43,508 nucleotides of DNA from Pseudomonadota bacterium (GCA_039028935.1 JBCCHD010000032.1:1-43508), one strand, 5' to 3'; shown: positions 32,703 to 40,059, numbered from the stretch's first letter. The notes: generated by a model from the sequence alone, not told the origin. A program made the numbers and translations.

Positions 32703-32766
32703 GTAGGCGCAGGCAAAACAACAATATTGCCATATGATAACTCTGTACGAGTTGTAGTTCTACAAC
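32703..32766 (-). promoter_or_regulatory. par operon promoter with 16-bp operator
   Basis: -10 TATTGT (32726-32721) is followed after 10 nt by GCGCCTAC (32710-32703). The operator GTTGTAGTTCTACAAC (32751-32766) covers the region just upstream of the expected -35, and CAATATTG overlaps the -10, so two regulators could act here. Confidence 0.55.
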
Positions 32767-32911
32767 TTCGTGAGCGAAGCGAGCGCTTTAACCAGGCCGA
32801 TAGGCCGAGCAAGTTGTGTAGTGCCGTAGGCTGAAGTTGGCGTGGCTTGCCACGACATTAATTCTGCGCGAAGCGCCATTTTCTTCGAGGCTGTGTAGTG
32901 AACGCTGAAAC

Positions 32912-33181
32912 TTATCCACCGTTTTCGGTCGCTAATATCAGGCCAGTAACCTATAGGAAGAATTTATATAGGATATATAGGATTGTGCCCCAAACTGGTC
33001 TCTGGTTTCGCCCCAAAGTAGTCTCTGAAAACGCGACCATAGCGCCCCAAAGTAGTCTCAGAAGCGCCCCAAAGTAGTCGTGGATAACTTCGGTTCTCCA
33101 CCGACTTACACACAACAGCGGGCCGTGAAAATAGTCGTTTATTTTCAATAGGATAGGGCAAAAGCGCCCCAAAGTAGTCTC
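32912..33181. other. Iteron-type replication origin (oriV)
   Basis: Five 16-bp direct repeats GCCCCAAAGTAGTCTC lie at 32987 (two mismatches), 33010, 33044, 33066 (final bases differ) and 33166. DnaA-box-like TTATCCACC (32912-32920) and CGTGGATAA (33079-33087) flank and interrupt them. An AT-rich stretch with three TATAGG repeats (32951-32984) would be the unwinding element. repA begins immediately beside the last iteron. Confidence 0.88.
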
Positions 33182-33186
33182 TACTG

Positions 33187-34359
33187 CTATCGAGCGTCAG
33201 GCTTGAGCGATAGGAGCCGCTTTTTCGCGACTGGCGGCTTGCTGTGGGCAAGGAACATGCCTCGGTGATCGATCTTGAAACGCGCTTCCGGATAGACCAC
33301 GTAGACTTGCTTCAAGGTGTCTTTGAACACCTCTCTGAACTTCCTCAGACGCTTGTAGTTCTGTCCGAATTGCTCATGCAATCTTGGCCAAGGGATGAAC
33401 TGATTACGCTCAGGCTTTACCCTGTGAAGCCTCTGCGCGAGCCAGGTGTAGATGTCTAAGCCCATCGCACTGTGCGAGAGCCGAGCGACGGCCGTTTCAT
33501 TCAGCGGAACCGCGTGTTCGAGCAAGCTATCGAAGTAGTCTTGGCTGAACGTCACAATGCTAGGCCACAATACGCGTTGGTTTTCGTGGCTGGATTCCCA
33601 TAGCTCGAAACCCTTAACGATGTCGGCCTTCACGGTACGCGGTCGGCCGTTAACCATCATGCCGAACGTCAATCGACACGCTGAGAGGCGTGAGAGCTGT
33701 TCCTTGACGATTTTGACGTTCTGGCCCTTGTGAGCCAAGCCAAGCCGCTTAACGAAAGCGGTGAGGCTGTCACCTACCTCGACGTGTCGCGACTGATTGA
33801 GGACCGCAAGCGTGTTGAGGTGATACAGGGCTAACCGGGCCTTCGGTCCAAAGGGGAGCGGTACGCGAACCATTTTATCGCCGTCGAACGCTTCACCGGC
33901 TGTCAAAGACAGGTGTGCGTCACCTTGCACCCGTGACCAGGTGTCGAGGCCCTTCGGGTCTCGATACGGCAAGACGGTCTGACACAAGACGGAGTGTTGA
34001 TAAACAATCTCGTCGGGTTCTTCATAGGCCAGTAGATCGCCCTGTAAGACGCGTGGCGTCTTCCTGGGCTTCTGTTCAACCGGAACGTTGGGTGTCGCCT
34101 CCGGCTCTGGTACGGGGCCTAAGAGGTCTTCTGTGTCCGGAGCGGGGATCGTCGCTTTGACGCGCAGCGTCGGCGATGGCTTGGCGAGTTTCTTCATGCT
34201 CGGCGTATTGAGTAAATCGCCGATGGCCTGGGGGCCGTTGTTCTGAGATTGTCTGCGTCGGGATGGCGGGGTCGCGGCGTCCTGCTCGATTTGAGAGTCT
34301 AGCTCGCGCTTCAACTCATCAAGCATACGCTGTGGATCGTCCCGCTTCTCGTCAGTCAT
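33187..34359 (-). CDS. repA: RepA-type plasmid replication initiator
   Basis: A 390-aa initiator with a long charged, Pro-rich N-terminus (about 1-105), then the conserved plasmid RepA domain. Visible blocks are VLCQTVLPYRDPKG, VRVPLPFGPKARLALYHLNT, VGDSLTAFVKRLGL and MGLDIYTWLAQRLHRV. It binds the iterons directly beyond its 3' end. ATG 34359 is preceded by a promoter with TTGCAC and TATAGT and the GCGCCTAC motif. That the gene reads away from copG and ends at oriV is typical. Confidence 0.92.
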   Translation of the reverse strand: MTDEKRDDPQRMLDELKRELDSQIEQDAATPPSRRRQSQNNGPQAIGDLLNTPSMKKLAKPSPTLRVKATIPAPDTEDLLGPVPEPEATPNVPVEQKPRKTPRVLQGDLLAYEEPDEIVYQHSVLCQTVLPYRDPKGLDTWSRVQGDAHLSLTAGEAFDGDKMVRVPLPFGPKARLALYHLNTLAVLNQSRHVEVGDSLTAFVKRLGLAHKGQNVKIVKEQLSRLSACRLTFGMMVNGRPRTVKADIVKGFELWESSHENQRVLWPSIVTFSQDYFDSLLEHAVPLNETAVARLSHSAMGLDIYTWLAQRLHRVKPERNQFIPWPRLHEQFGQNYKRLRKFREVFKDTLKQVYVVYPEARFKIDHRGMFLAHSKPPVAKKRLLSLKPDAR

Positions 34360-34374
34360 ACATTTTGTGCTTCT

Positions 34375-34422
34375 GTAGGCGCAGAATTTCCGCTACTATA
34401 CACTTCATCCAAGTTGGTGCAA
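34375..34422. promoter_or_regulatory. Overlapping opposed promoters of repA and the RHH gene
   Basis: On the minus strand TTGCAC (34422-34417), 16 nt, TATAGT (34400-34395), then GCGCCTAC (34382-34375) lead to repA. On the plus strand TATACA (34397-34402) is a -10 for the RHH gene with a weak -35. The two -10 boxes share four bases, so RNA polymerase cannot occupy both. Confidence 0.55.
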
Positions 34423-34432
34423 ATAGAACCAA

Positions 34433-34627
34433 GTGAAAAAAATTGCCGAAGAATCAACGCAAGTAAGCGCAACAGTTCCCACGAATTATGCGGAACTCCT
34501 AGACGAGATGGGTGAGGAAGATCAAACCAACCGCGCTAGGCATGTGCGATTAGCGATTCAGGATTACCTCGAAAAGCACGGGAAGCTCAATACCCTATTT
34601 GACGCGCAACCGCGCAAGGCCAGTTAA
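34433..34627 (+). CDS. Ribbon-helix-helix (CopG-like) regulator
   Basis: A 64-aa protein with the RHH pattern: strand VSATVPTNYAELLDEM, a second helix NRARHVRLAIQDYLEKHG. GTG 34433 has no Shine-Dalgarno, so translation may be leaderless-like or weak. Divergent from repA with overlapping promoters, it is probably the copy-number repressor. It ends overlapping the primase stop by 4 nt (convergent). Confidence 0.7.
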   Translation: MKKIAEESTQVSATVPTNYAELLDEMGEEDQTNRARHVRLAIQDYLEKHGKLNTLFDAQPRKAS

Positions 34628-35547
34628 GCCGCGTCTAGTCCATAGAGTTTATTCACCGTCCGTCGAACGTAGTCTTCGACGTGGCCGGACTTGCGAGAAT
34701 TGAGCGAAGGACTCGCTTCAAGAATCGCAATCATTACCTGCTCTGCAACGTAGCCTTTCTCGCGCATGTTCTTGCCGATTGTCCAATCGGCCAACGACAA
34801 ATCGAGCTTCTTGCCGAAGCGTCCCATCAAGCCATGCAGTTCAGAGCGGTAGAATTCGGTAGGGTCTTTGAGGTCGTAGTAGGGCGTTTGATTGTCGTTG
34901 CGCGCGGCCTTTAGTCGCTCGATCTCCGCGAGCTGCGCGGCGCGTTCTTCTTCCAGAAGCACCTTACCGGCTTTAACCAGCTCAACGATGGCGTCGCTAT
35001 CGATGTGCTCACCGGCGCGTGTCGTGCTCTCTGAGAGCTTCACAAACGGGAAGTGACCACTGTCGTTCACATACTGAGGCTTTCGATTCGTAAAGCCGAC
35101 CAGACGTCCGAAGTGTCGCCAATCGGTGCTATTAGGATCGCCGCGAAAGCGACGCGCCAAGGTGCGGCCGATGGCGCTTGCGAGATCCGCATCGATCGGT
35201 TCATTGCTCACACGCACCCAGGCTTGAAAGTTCAACGGACTGGATTCAACGACAGCGGCAGGTTTGATACCTGCCCGCTCAATCTCCATTAAGCTGCTGA
35301 CGTTCAAATCGTCCATAAAGATAAGGCCCTGGCTGCCGTTTGGACGAATGAAAATGTGGTTGCCAGAAGCATTCTGGCCTTTTAGCCACCCCAACGACTT
35401 GAGTAGGGTGTCTCGATCCCATTCGCGCAGCATCATTTTCGCGTCTTCTTCGCCCTGTTCAGGGACTAAAACGCCAATCTCAAAATCCTCGACGCCCATC
35501 GCGTCAAGCTGACGAATGACGTTGCGACGCGTGAGATCAGTCGCCAT
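34624..35547 (-). CDS. RepB-type DNA primase
   Basis: A 307-aa protein with an archaeo-eukaryotic-type primase domain of the RSF1010 RepB family. Blocks are GNHIFIRPNGSQGLIFMDDL (catalytic DD near residues 92-93), AAVVESSPLNFQAWVRV and DPNSTDWRHFGRLVGFTNRKP. A C-terminal helical part (about 195-305) may be a PriCT-like region. It would prime lagging or incoming strands. ATG 35547 overlaps vapC; it is third in the vapB-vapC-primase operon, an unusual pairing. Confidence 0.83.
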   Translation of the reverse strand: MATDLTRRNVIRQLDAMGVEDFEIGVLVPEQGEEDAKMMLREWDRDTLLKSLGWLKGQNASGNHIFIRPNGSQGLIFMDDLNVSSLMEIERAGIKPAAVVESSPLNFQAWVRVSNEPIDADLASAIGRTLARRFRGDPNSTDWRHFGRLVGFTNRKPQYVNDSGHFPFVKLSESTTRAGEHIDSDAIVELVKAGKVLLEEERAAQLAEIERLKAARNDNQTPYYDLKDPTEFYRSELHGLMGRFGKKLDLSLADWTIGKNMREKGYVAEQVMIAILEASPSLNSRKSGHVEDYVRRTVNKLYGLDAA

Positions 35548-35929
35548 CTTGCATCCAGTTATCGACAACCAGGTTCGGCACACGTCCGAATTCTCGGTCG
35601 TTGTTCGTCACAATGGGTAGATCGAGTGCCAGCGCGTGCGCAGCAATCCAAAGATCGTTAGGGCCAATGATGTTGCTCTTGATAGTCATGCGAAGCTCGG
35701 CATACGCCTTTGCCTCGGCTTCGCCAATGACGGCAATGGCAATGTTGCCCAAGAACAGTTCTAGCTTTGCACGATTCTCGACAATGCGTTGACTGTTCAA
35801 ACAACCGTATTCAAGTTCGCCCAGCACGACGCTGGAAATGCAGCACTTGTGTAGCGGTTCGTGAGCGACCATTCTCGGATGCCGATTCATCAGGTAGATG
35901 CAGGTATCCGAGTCGAGCATTGCGTTCAT
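35537..35929 (-). CDS. vapC: VapC toxin (PIN-domain ribonuclease)
   Basis: A 130-aa PIN-domain RNase. Acidic active-site residues are seen at Asp 6 (MLDSDTCIYLM), Glu 38/40 (GELEYG), Asp 92 (IGPNDLWIAAHAL) and Asp 111 (TNNDREFGRV). Complete and normal length. Coupled to vapB by ATGA (35926-35929). Stabilises the plasmid by post-segregational killing. Confidence 0.93.
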   Translation of the reverse strand: MNAMLDSDTCIYLMNRHPRMVAHEPLHKCCISSVVLGELEYGCLNSQRIVENRAKLELFLGNIAIAVIGEAEAKAYAELRMTIKSNIIGPNDLWIAAHALALDLPIVTNNDREFGRVPNLVVDNWMQDGD

Positions 35930-36201
35930 CCGTCAAAACTCGCTCGTCGTGAATCTTCGCCGAGGTCTTCTTGTTTCGCGGCCAAAACCGCGTCAACGAA
36001 ATCATCGTCCACCGGCTCCATGTTGGCGAATAACTCGTCCCAGGTTTTGTAGCGCGGTGTGAGGATCAGCGCCCCGCCGATTTGTCGAATCGTGACCTCA
36101 TCGCAACCGTCCGGAAAGCGAAATTTTTTCGGTAAACGCACGGCCTGGGACTTCCCGGCCATGAAGACTTTTGCGCTGTCTGTGGGTTCTGTAGCTGCCA
36201 T
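35926..36201 (-). CDS. vapB: VapB antitoxin (AbrB-fold)
   Basis: A 91-aa antitoxin with the AbrB/MazE DNA-binding pattern AKVFMAGKSQAVRLPKKFRF and a C-terminal toxin-binding tail (DDFVDAVLAAKQEDLGEDSR). GGAGG lies 7 nt before ATG 36201. Probably represses its own operon. Confidence 0.93.
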   Translation of the reverse strand: MAATEPTDSAKVFMAGKSQAVRLPKKFRFPDGCDEVTIRQIGGALILTPRYKTWDELFANMEPVDDDFVDAVLAAKQEDLGEDSRRASFDG

Positions 36202-36226
36202 AAAAACCTCCGTTTTTCAGGCAACC

Positions 36227-36291
36227 AGTATAGCGCAAAAAAGATGTCTTAAAAAGATATATCGACCGAAAAAGGGTTGTAGAACTACAAC
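36227..36291 (-). promoter_or_regulatory. vapBC-primase promoter region with 16-bp operator
   Basis: -10 TATACT (36232-36227) with an AT-rich spacer upstream. GTTGTAGAACTACAAC at 36276-36291 lies about 45 bp upstream of the -10, and ends just beside the stop of the 57-aa gene. So the toxin-antitoxin and primase operon seems to belong to the same regulon. Confidence 0.6.
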
Positions 36292-36294
36292 TTG

Positions 36295-36468
36295 CTAGGG
36301 ATATAGCCCGTATTCCAGCTCCCTAAGTGTGCGCATGTAGTCGCCACATATGGGAGGTTCGTCTTCTTTCTGAACGGGCTTTGGGTCGGGGACCAGCGCC
36401 AAGGGCGCGCGGTTATTGGCTTCGTCTTGCATGATGTAGGCGCATCGGTTTTCTTGAGCATAGAACAT
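36295..36468 (-). CDS. Small protein, 57 aa
   Basis: A short frame starting MFYAQENRCAYIMQDEANNR, with a Pro/acidic centre (VPDPKPVQKEDEPP) and a helical end. ATG 36468 has AGG about 10 nt upstream. The N-terminus resembles that of the 69-aa Cys protein (MFYEDSKFCSNPRC) only faintly. No family recognised. Confidence 0.5.
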   Translation of the reverse strand: MFYAQENRCAYIMQDEANNRAPLALVPDPKPVQKEDEPPICGDYMRTLRELEYGLYP

Positions 36469-36560
36469 AGTCGATGCCTGCGAAATTTGTTATTAGAGAA
36501 ATGTGAGCAAGATGTTTTAGCGTCAAGACATTGACGCCTGCGCCGATAATTCATAAGCCC

Positions 36561-36848
36561 ATGACTGATAAATTCACAATTTACGCAGCGCCGCGATGCG
36601 AAAACGGTGGCTACTGGATACGCGATAGCGTTCCTCTCTACATGAAAGAATTTGCATCGCTCGATGCGATGGAAGCCTATTGGTTAAAGACCATTAAACC
36701 GGCTTCCTCAACTCGCAAAGGATTAGCTTTCGAGTTGGCGATGGTCATCACCGAAAATAGTAACTGGTCTTTTCACCGGCAACGCCGCTACGCGGATAAG
36801 CCGATTCTGCAACCGAAAGTTACGCAAGCGAACGTCGCGCAGTGCTAA
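36561..36848 (+). CDS. Small hypothetical protein, paralogue 1, 95 aa
   Basis: A soluble protein with FTIYAAPRCENGGYW, PLYMKEFASLDAMEAYW, FELAMVI and RRYADKPIL. All four blocks recur in the 93-aa gene at 40375-40656, so the two are clear paralogues. Start at ATG 36561, where the homology begins, rather than at 36531. Ribosome site weak. Function unknown. Confidence 0.7.
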   Translation: MTDKFTIYAAPRCENGGYWIRDSVPLYMKEFASLDAMEAYWLKTIKPASSTRKGLAFELAMVITENSNWSFHRQRRYADKPILQPKVTQANVAQC

Positions 36849-36871
36849 AAAAAGGGCGGCTTTCGCCGCCC
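36847..36871 (-). terminator. Intrinsic terminator
   Basis: GGGCGGC and GCCGCCC pair around a 4-nt loop, followed on the minus strand by seven T. It ends the large ParB-like operon and overlaps the end of the convergent 95-aa gene. Confidence 0.88.
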
Positions 36872-36900
36872 AAGTCATAGGTGGAAGGAGTACGTTGCAC

Positions 36901-37089
36901 CTATGAACGCGAGGAACCTTTGTCGTTGTTCCAAGCCACCAGGACGTGTCCGATGGCTTGTTCGATCTCTGTCATTAACTCCCAAATATCGCCTATGTCG
37001 GTGTGCTGCTTGTCCTCGCACTCCAAACGAAAATCCGCAATCTCAGTGCTAATCGCACTGAGACCGCGAACCGACTCGTCAAGCCTCAC
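36901..37089 (-). CDS. Small helical protein, 62 aa
   Basis: An acidic helical protein (SAISTEIADFRLECEDKQ ... IWELMTEIEQAIGHVLVAW) coupled to the ParB-like gene by ATGA (37086-37089) and followed by a terminator. No family recognised; probably works with the upstream protein. Confidence 0.6.
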   Translation of the reverse strand: MRLDESVRGLSAISTEIADFRLECEDKQHTDIGDIWELMTEIEQAIGHVLVAWNNDKGSSRS

Positions 37090-38960
37090 GCTTCATCCTC
37101 CTGCTGAAACGTTGAGGGCAACCAAGTCTCTCGAATCGCCTTTTCCTCGTCGGTAATGTCGCTCGGCATCCGTCCGTTAAAGAACGTATCGAACGTGGCA
37201 ACCAACCCGCCTTTCTTCGCTGAACCGTGCTGGCTCGTCCAGTCTTCACCGAACAAGTCACCGCCGAGGGTCAACAACGTGTCGCGTGTAACCCGCTTGA
37301 AAAAGCCTTCGCCCGTAGGACGCCATGAGGCGGCGTAGTCGGGCGATAGATCGTCCAGTACCGCTTCAACCAGTGTGTTGCTTTCGTCGTATGCCCCGGC
37401 TGTGAAAAGCGCTGACACGCAGTAGGTCAACAAGGTCTGCTTGCGCTTGGGCGTGAGCTTGCGCAACGCCGCAAATCGCTCGCCGCTGTCCTCAATGTCC
37501 ATCCATTCGGTGAACAACTGATTCCGCGCCTTGCTGAGTGCTTGACCGGCAACCGTTTCTTGATGGGCTTCGTCTGTGGGTTCCACCACATCGAACCGCG
37601 CATCGATAGTCCGAGACTCATACGAGTACGGGTTCAATACCTGACTGCAAAGGGTGTAGAGCAGAATGTCACTGGCTAACGCCGGATCACCGATCAACGC
37701 CGCTTTCGCAATTTGGCGACGATGTACGCCAAGGTCTTGCACCAGTGCATTCGGCATCCCTGTGCTGACTTCGGCCTTGCCCTCGCCGCTGGCTTTGGAC
37801 TGTTTACGCGCTTGTGCGCGTGTCACGTAGCCTCGCGCGATTTCCAGCTTGCCGCCATGTGTGACATAGAGAAAACACGTTGCACGTTCTTTGTCGCTGT
37901 CGCTGTATTCGCGAAACCCATCGATTTCCGATTCAAGCTCGCCAATCGTTTCGGTCAACGCGTCGAACTCGGCTTCGCTTTCGTCCGTCCAGTCACCATC
38001 GGATTCTTCCAGAGCGTTTTGATCTGCAATAGCCTTCTCTAAACGCTTGGTGAGGTCTTCCGGTACGCCAACCGGCTCCGGTTCGATCCTGTGATATTCG
38101 TGCGACGGAAAGTAGCTGTCAGAGAGGATTGTGGTGTTCGCCCAACCTTCTTTCTTCTTCAATCGTTCGGCTGATGCGTCCAGCTTGGCTTGTGCTAACG
38201 CCTCCAACAACTCGCGATCTGGCAAGTGGTCATAGTCGGAAAACATATCGTTGATGACTGTGCCACCGGCTTTCTGATACGCCGCTACGCCGACGAACTT
38301 CGCCAGCCGACCATCGGAACGCTCGGCCTCGCCGGTTAATGCGCGCTTAACCATGTGCGCGTGACAGTGATTGCCCAACTCCTTGAACACTTCGACTTGC
38401 CGCTTCTTTGAATCAGCCAACGTAAACGCCATGACCGTTTGCAAATCAACGTCGCCCTTGCGGTATGCCTTCAAGATGCACGGTGCAACCTGAGCCAGCT
38501 TGAGACGTTGGGCTACGCGCTGCTTCGGTAGTCCGAAATGCAACGCTATCGCCTCCTGATCCATGCCCTCCTTGAGCATGTCCTGCATAGCTGAACATTC
38601 GTCAATCGGGTGCATCGCCGCTTGCAAATTCTCAGCCAGCGAAACGGCTGTAAGGCTTCCGCTTTCCTGCACTCGGCACGGCACTGGAAAGGTCTCGTCA
38701 AGTACGCCGCTTTTGACGTTTGCGCCTATCGCACTCCAACGCCGACCACCGGCATGAACGCCGTATGTACCGTCTTCGTTTGGGGTCACGATCAGGTTTT
38801 CCAGAATAACGCCGGTCTCGCCAATGTTGGCGATCAGGGCTGCGTCGTCTGCTTTCTCCGGCGATACAACGCGGACGTTAGCTGCGCCTTTGCGCAACAG
38901 ATTCCACGGAATCTCGACGGTATCAGACAGTTGTATGGCATTGCTTTGTTGTGTACTCAT
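37086..38960 (-). CDS. Large ParB/Spo0J-like protein, 624 aa
   Basis: The N-terminal 190 residues carry a ParB-type domain: IPWNLLRKGAANVRVV, YGVHAGGRRWSAI (box with GG-RRW), SLAENLQAAMHPIDECSAM, then a helix-turn-helix (MDQEAIALHFGLPKQRVAQRL). A long C-terminal part has no clear domain, apart from a helical acidic stretch. Such big ParB-like proteins are common in leading regions of conjugative plasmids and are distinct from the partition ParB at 30622-31530. ATG 38960 follows one of the four conserved leaders. Confidence 0.82.
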   Translation of the reverse strand: MSTQQSNAIQLSDTVEIPWNLLRKGAANVRVVSPEKADDAALIANIGETGVILENLIVTPNEDGTYGVHAGGRRWSAIGANVKSGVLDETFPVPCRVQESGSLTAVSLAENLQAAMHPIDECSAMQDMLKEGMDQEAIALHFGLPKQRVAQRLKLAQVAPCILKAYRKGDVDLQTVMAFTLADSKKRQVEVFKELGNHCHAHMVKRALTGEAERSDGRLAKFVGVAAYQKAGGTVINDMFSDYDHLPDRELLEALAQAKLDASAERLKKKEGWANTTILSDSYFPSHEYHRIEPEPVGVPEDLTKRLEKAIADQNALEESDGDWTDESEAEFDALTETIGELESEIDGFREYSDSDKERATCFLYVTHGGKLEIARGYVTRAQARKQSKASGEGKAEVSTGMPNALVQDLGVHRRQIAKAALIGDPALASDILLYTLCSQVLNPYSYESRTIDARFDVVEPTDEAHQETVAGQALSKARNQLFTEWMDIEDSGERFAALRKLTPKRKQTLLTYCVSALFTAGAYDESNTLVEAVLDDLSPDYAASWRPTGEGFFKRVTRDTLLTLGGDLFGEDWTSQHGSAKKGGLVATFDTFFNGRMPSDITDEEKAIRETWLPSTFQQEDEA

Positions 38961-39338
38961 TTCAATATCCTCGCTAATGGATTTAGGTTTTTACTCGCGC
39001 CAGCGGTGCTTGCGCCCCGCCATGCACCCGCGCCGCGTCGCAAGTAAGACCGGGGTAGCAATCTGCAATTGAGCGCAACCAAAGCCGCACGCGACTCGCA
39101 GCGCAGCGAGAATCGAACGGGTGTAGGGGCGACGAAGTGAACTCGGTTGCAGAGCGCGAGGGCAGCGCCCTTAGCGATGCGTCAGGGATCAAAGTGGCTG
39201 TGCAACAGTCCTGCAGGGATGAGCGTTTAGCGAACCACGTCGAGCGCGACGATTGCACTGCAATCGTGACGCCCTGTTGCTTATATAAATCAGCGCGATA
39301 AAGTGAAGATCGCGCCTACATAAAACGTCCTGAATCTA
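38961..39338 (-). promoter_or_regulatory. Long structured leader, copy 3 (ParB-like gene)
   Basis: No gene is supported in these 378 bases. Shared with the methyltransferase leader are the core CTCGCTGCGCTGCGAG (around 39096-39111), GCTAAGGGC, TTGCTACCCC and a TTTGATCCC block. The core itself can fold (CTCGC with GCGAG). A perfect CGATTGC/GCAATCG hairpin lies at 39250-39266. The right end also holds the plus-strand promoter for the 87-aa gene. Confidence 0.6.
39297..39319 (+). promoter_or_regulatory. -10 element plus GCGCCTAC start motif
   Basis: GATAAA (39297-39302) is followed after 9 nt by GCGCCTAC (39312-39319), 19 nt before ATG 39339. Confidence 0.45.
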
Positions 39339-39602
39339 ATGCTCCAAAACATTCTCAAACCGCTTCTCGAAGATAAATTGCTCGTTAACCTGGTCATTGC
39401 ATTTGCAGTGCTCGGAATGATTGATACGTTTTGGTACAAGCCAAAAGTAGCCGAAGAAGAACGACTGGAAGCAGAACATCGAGAACGTTGCACGGAGATC
39501 GCTCGAGAGCTTATTCAAAGCGGTGGCACTAATTACTATCGAGAATTTGAAGTAGGCGGTGCATTGTTTAGCTGCAAAGGAAAAGTCCCGAATTTCGGAT
39601 AA
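39339..39602 (+). CDS. Small membrane-anchored protein, 87 aa
   Basis: One hydrophobic segment (LVNLVIAFAVLGMIDTFWY, about 14-32) followed by a charged soluble tail with two Cys residues. Probably an inner-membrane protein with the tail in the periplasm or cytoplasm. Ribosome site weak. No family recognised. Confidence 0.65.
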   Translation: MLQNILKPLLEDKLLVNLVIAFAVLGMIDTFWYKPKVAEEERLEAEHRERCTEIARELIQSGGTNYYREFEVGGALFSCKGKVPNFG

Positions 39603-39688
39603 CTATTTCCGCTTTTGTGTCGTGTTGTTGACATACAGGAAATTAGTTTTCGATTAGTCTCCGGCCACCTGCGCCTAGGACGATTGAG

Positions 39689-40021
39689 ATTTTAGAATTA
39701 CTGTTTGCCCTACTCGTTGGGCACGCACTTTGCGATTTTGCTTTGCAACCCGAAAGCATGGCGATCGGAAAACATCGCAACAGACCTGCCACCTTCCAAG
39801 TGTCGAATGGATTTCCGCCTTGGTACGCCTGGCTAATTGCTCACGCATTTATTCATGGCGGCGCGGTTTATCTCATTACAGGACAGTGGATCGTTGGCTT
39901 GGTCGAGACCACTTTGCACGCAACAATCGATTTCGCGAAGACAGAAAATCGGTTCAATTTTCTAGTCGATCAGGCATTACATATCGCCTGCAAATTTGCG
40001 TATGTGGCTGTCTTGTACTGA
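39689..40021 (+). CDS. DUF3307-like membrane protein with a non-standard start
   Basis: A 110-aa hydrophobic protein containing LFALLVGHALCDFALQPESMAIGKH, the pattern of DUF3307 (L-L-x-GH-x-x-x-D-F-x-LQ-x-x-x-MA-x-K), and later WYAWLIAHAFIHGG and TTLHATIDFAK. The homology extends upstream of the first TTG (39743) and ATG, but the frame has no ATG, GTG or TTG back to its stop. ATT at 39689, 8 nt after AGGA, is the best start. A promoter-like TAGTCT and GCGCCTAG precede it. Confidence 0.65.
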   Translation: MLELLFALLVGHALCDFALQPESMAIGKHRNRPATFQVSNGFPPWYAWLIAHAFIHGGAVYLITGQWIVGLVETTLHATIDFAKTENRFNFLVDQALHIACKFAYVAVLY

Positions 40022-40023
40022 TC

Positions 40024-40059
40024 GCGGTTTGTCGGCGGGATCTTCGATCCTCAAACCGC
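40024..40059. repeat. Bulged hairpin element, copy 3
   Basis: GCGGTTTG pairs with CAAACCGC; GGGATC pairs with GATCCT around TTC; the bulge TCGGC matches copy 1 exactly. It starts 3 nt after the DUF3307-like stop and lacks a T-run. Confidence 0.75.

Noticed and set aside
32987-33181. Direct repeats as a CRISPR array
   Set aside because: Repeats are 16 bp with irregular short spacers, beside repA with DnaA-like boxes; these are iterons.
36432-36441. GCGCCTAC copy near the 57-aa gene
   Set aside because: It is within the coding frame of that gene, downstream of its start.
5762-40059. Bulged hairpins as integron attC sites
   Set aside because: The conserved RYYYAAC/GTTRRRY core sites and an integron integrase are lacking; the bulge is one-sided and GC-rich.
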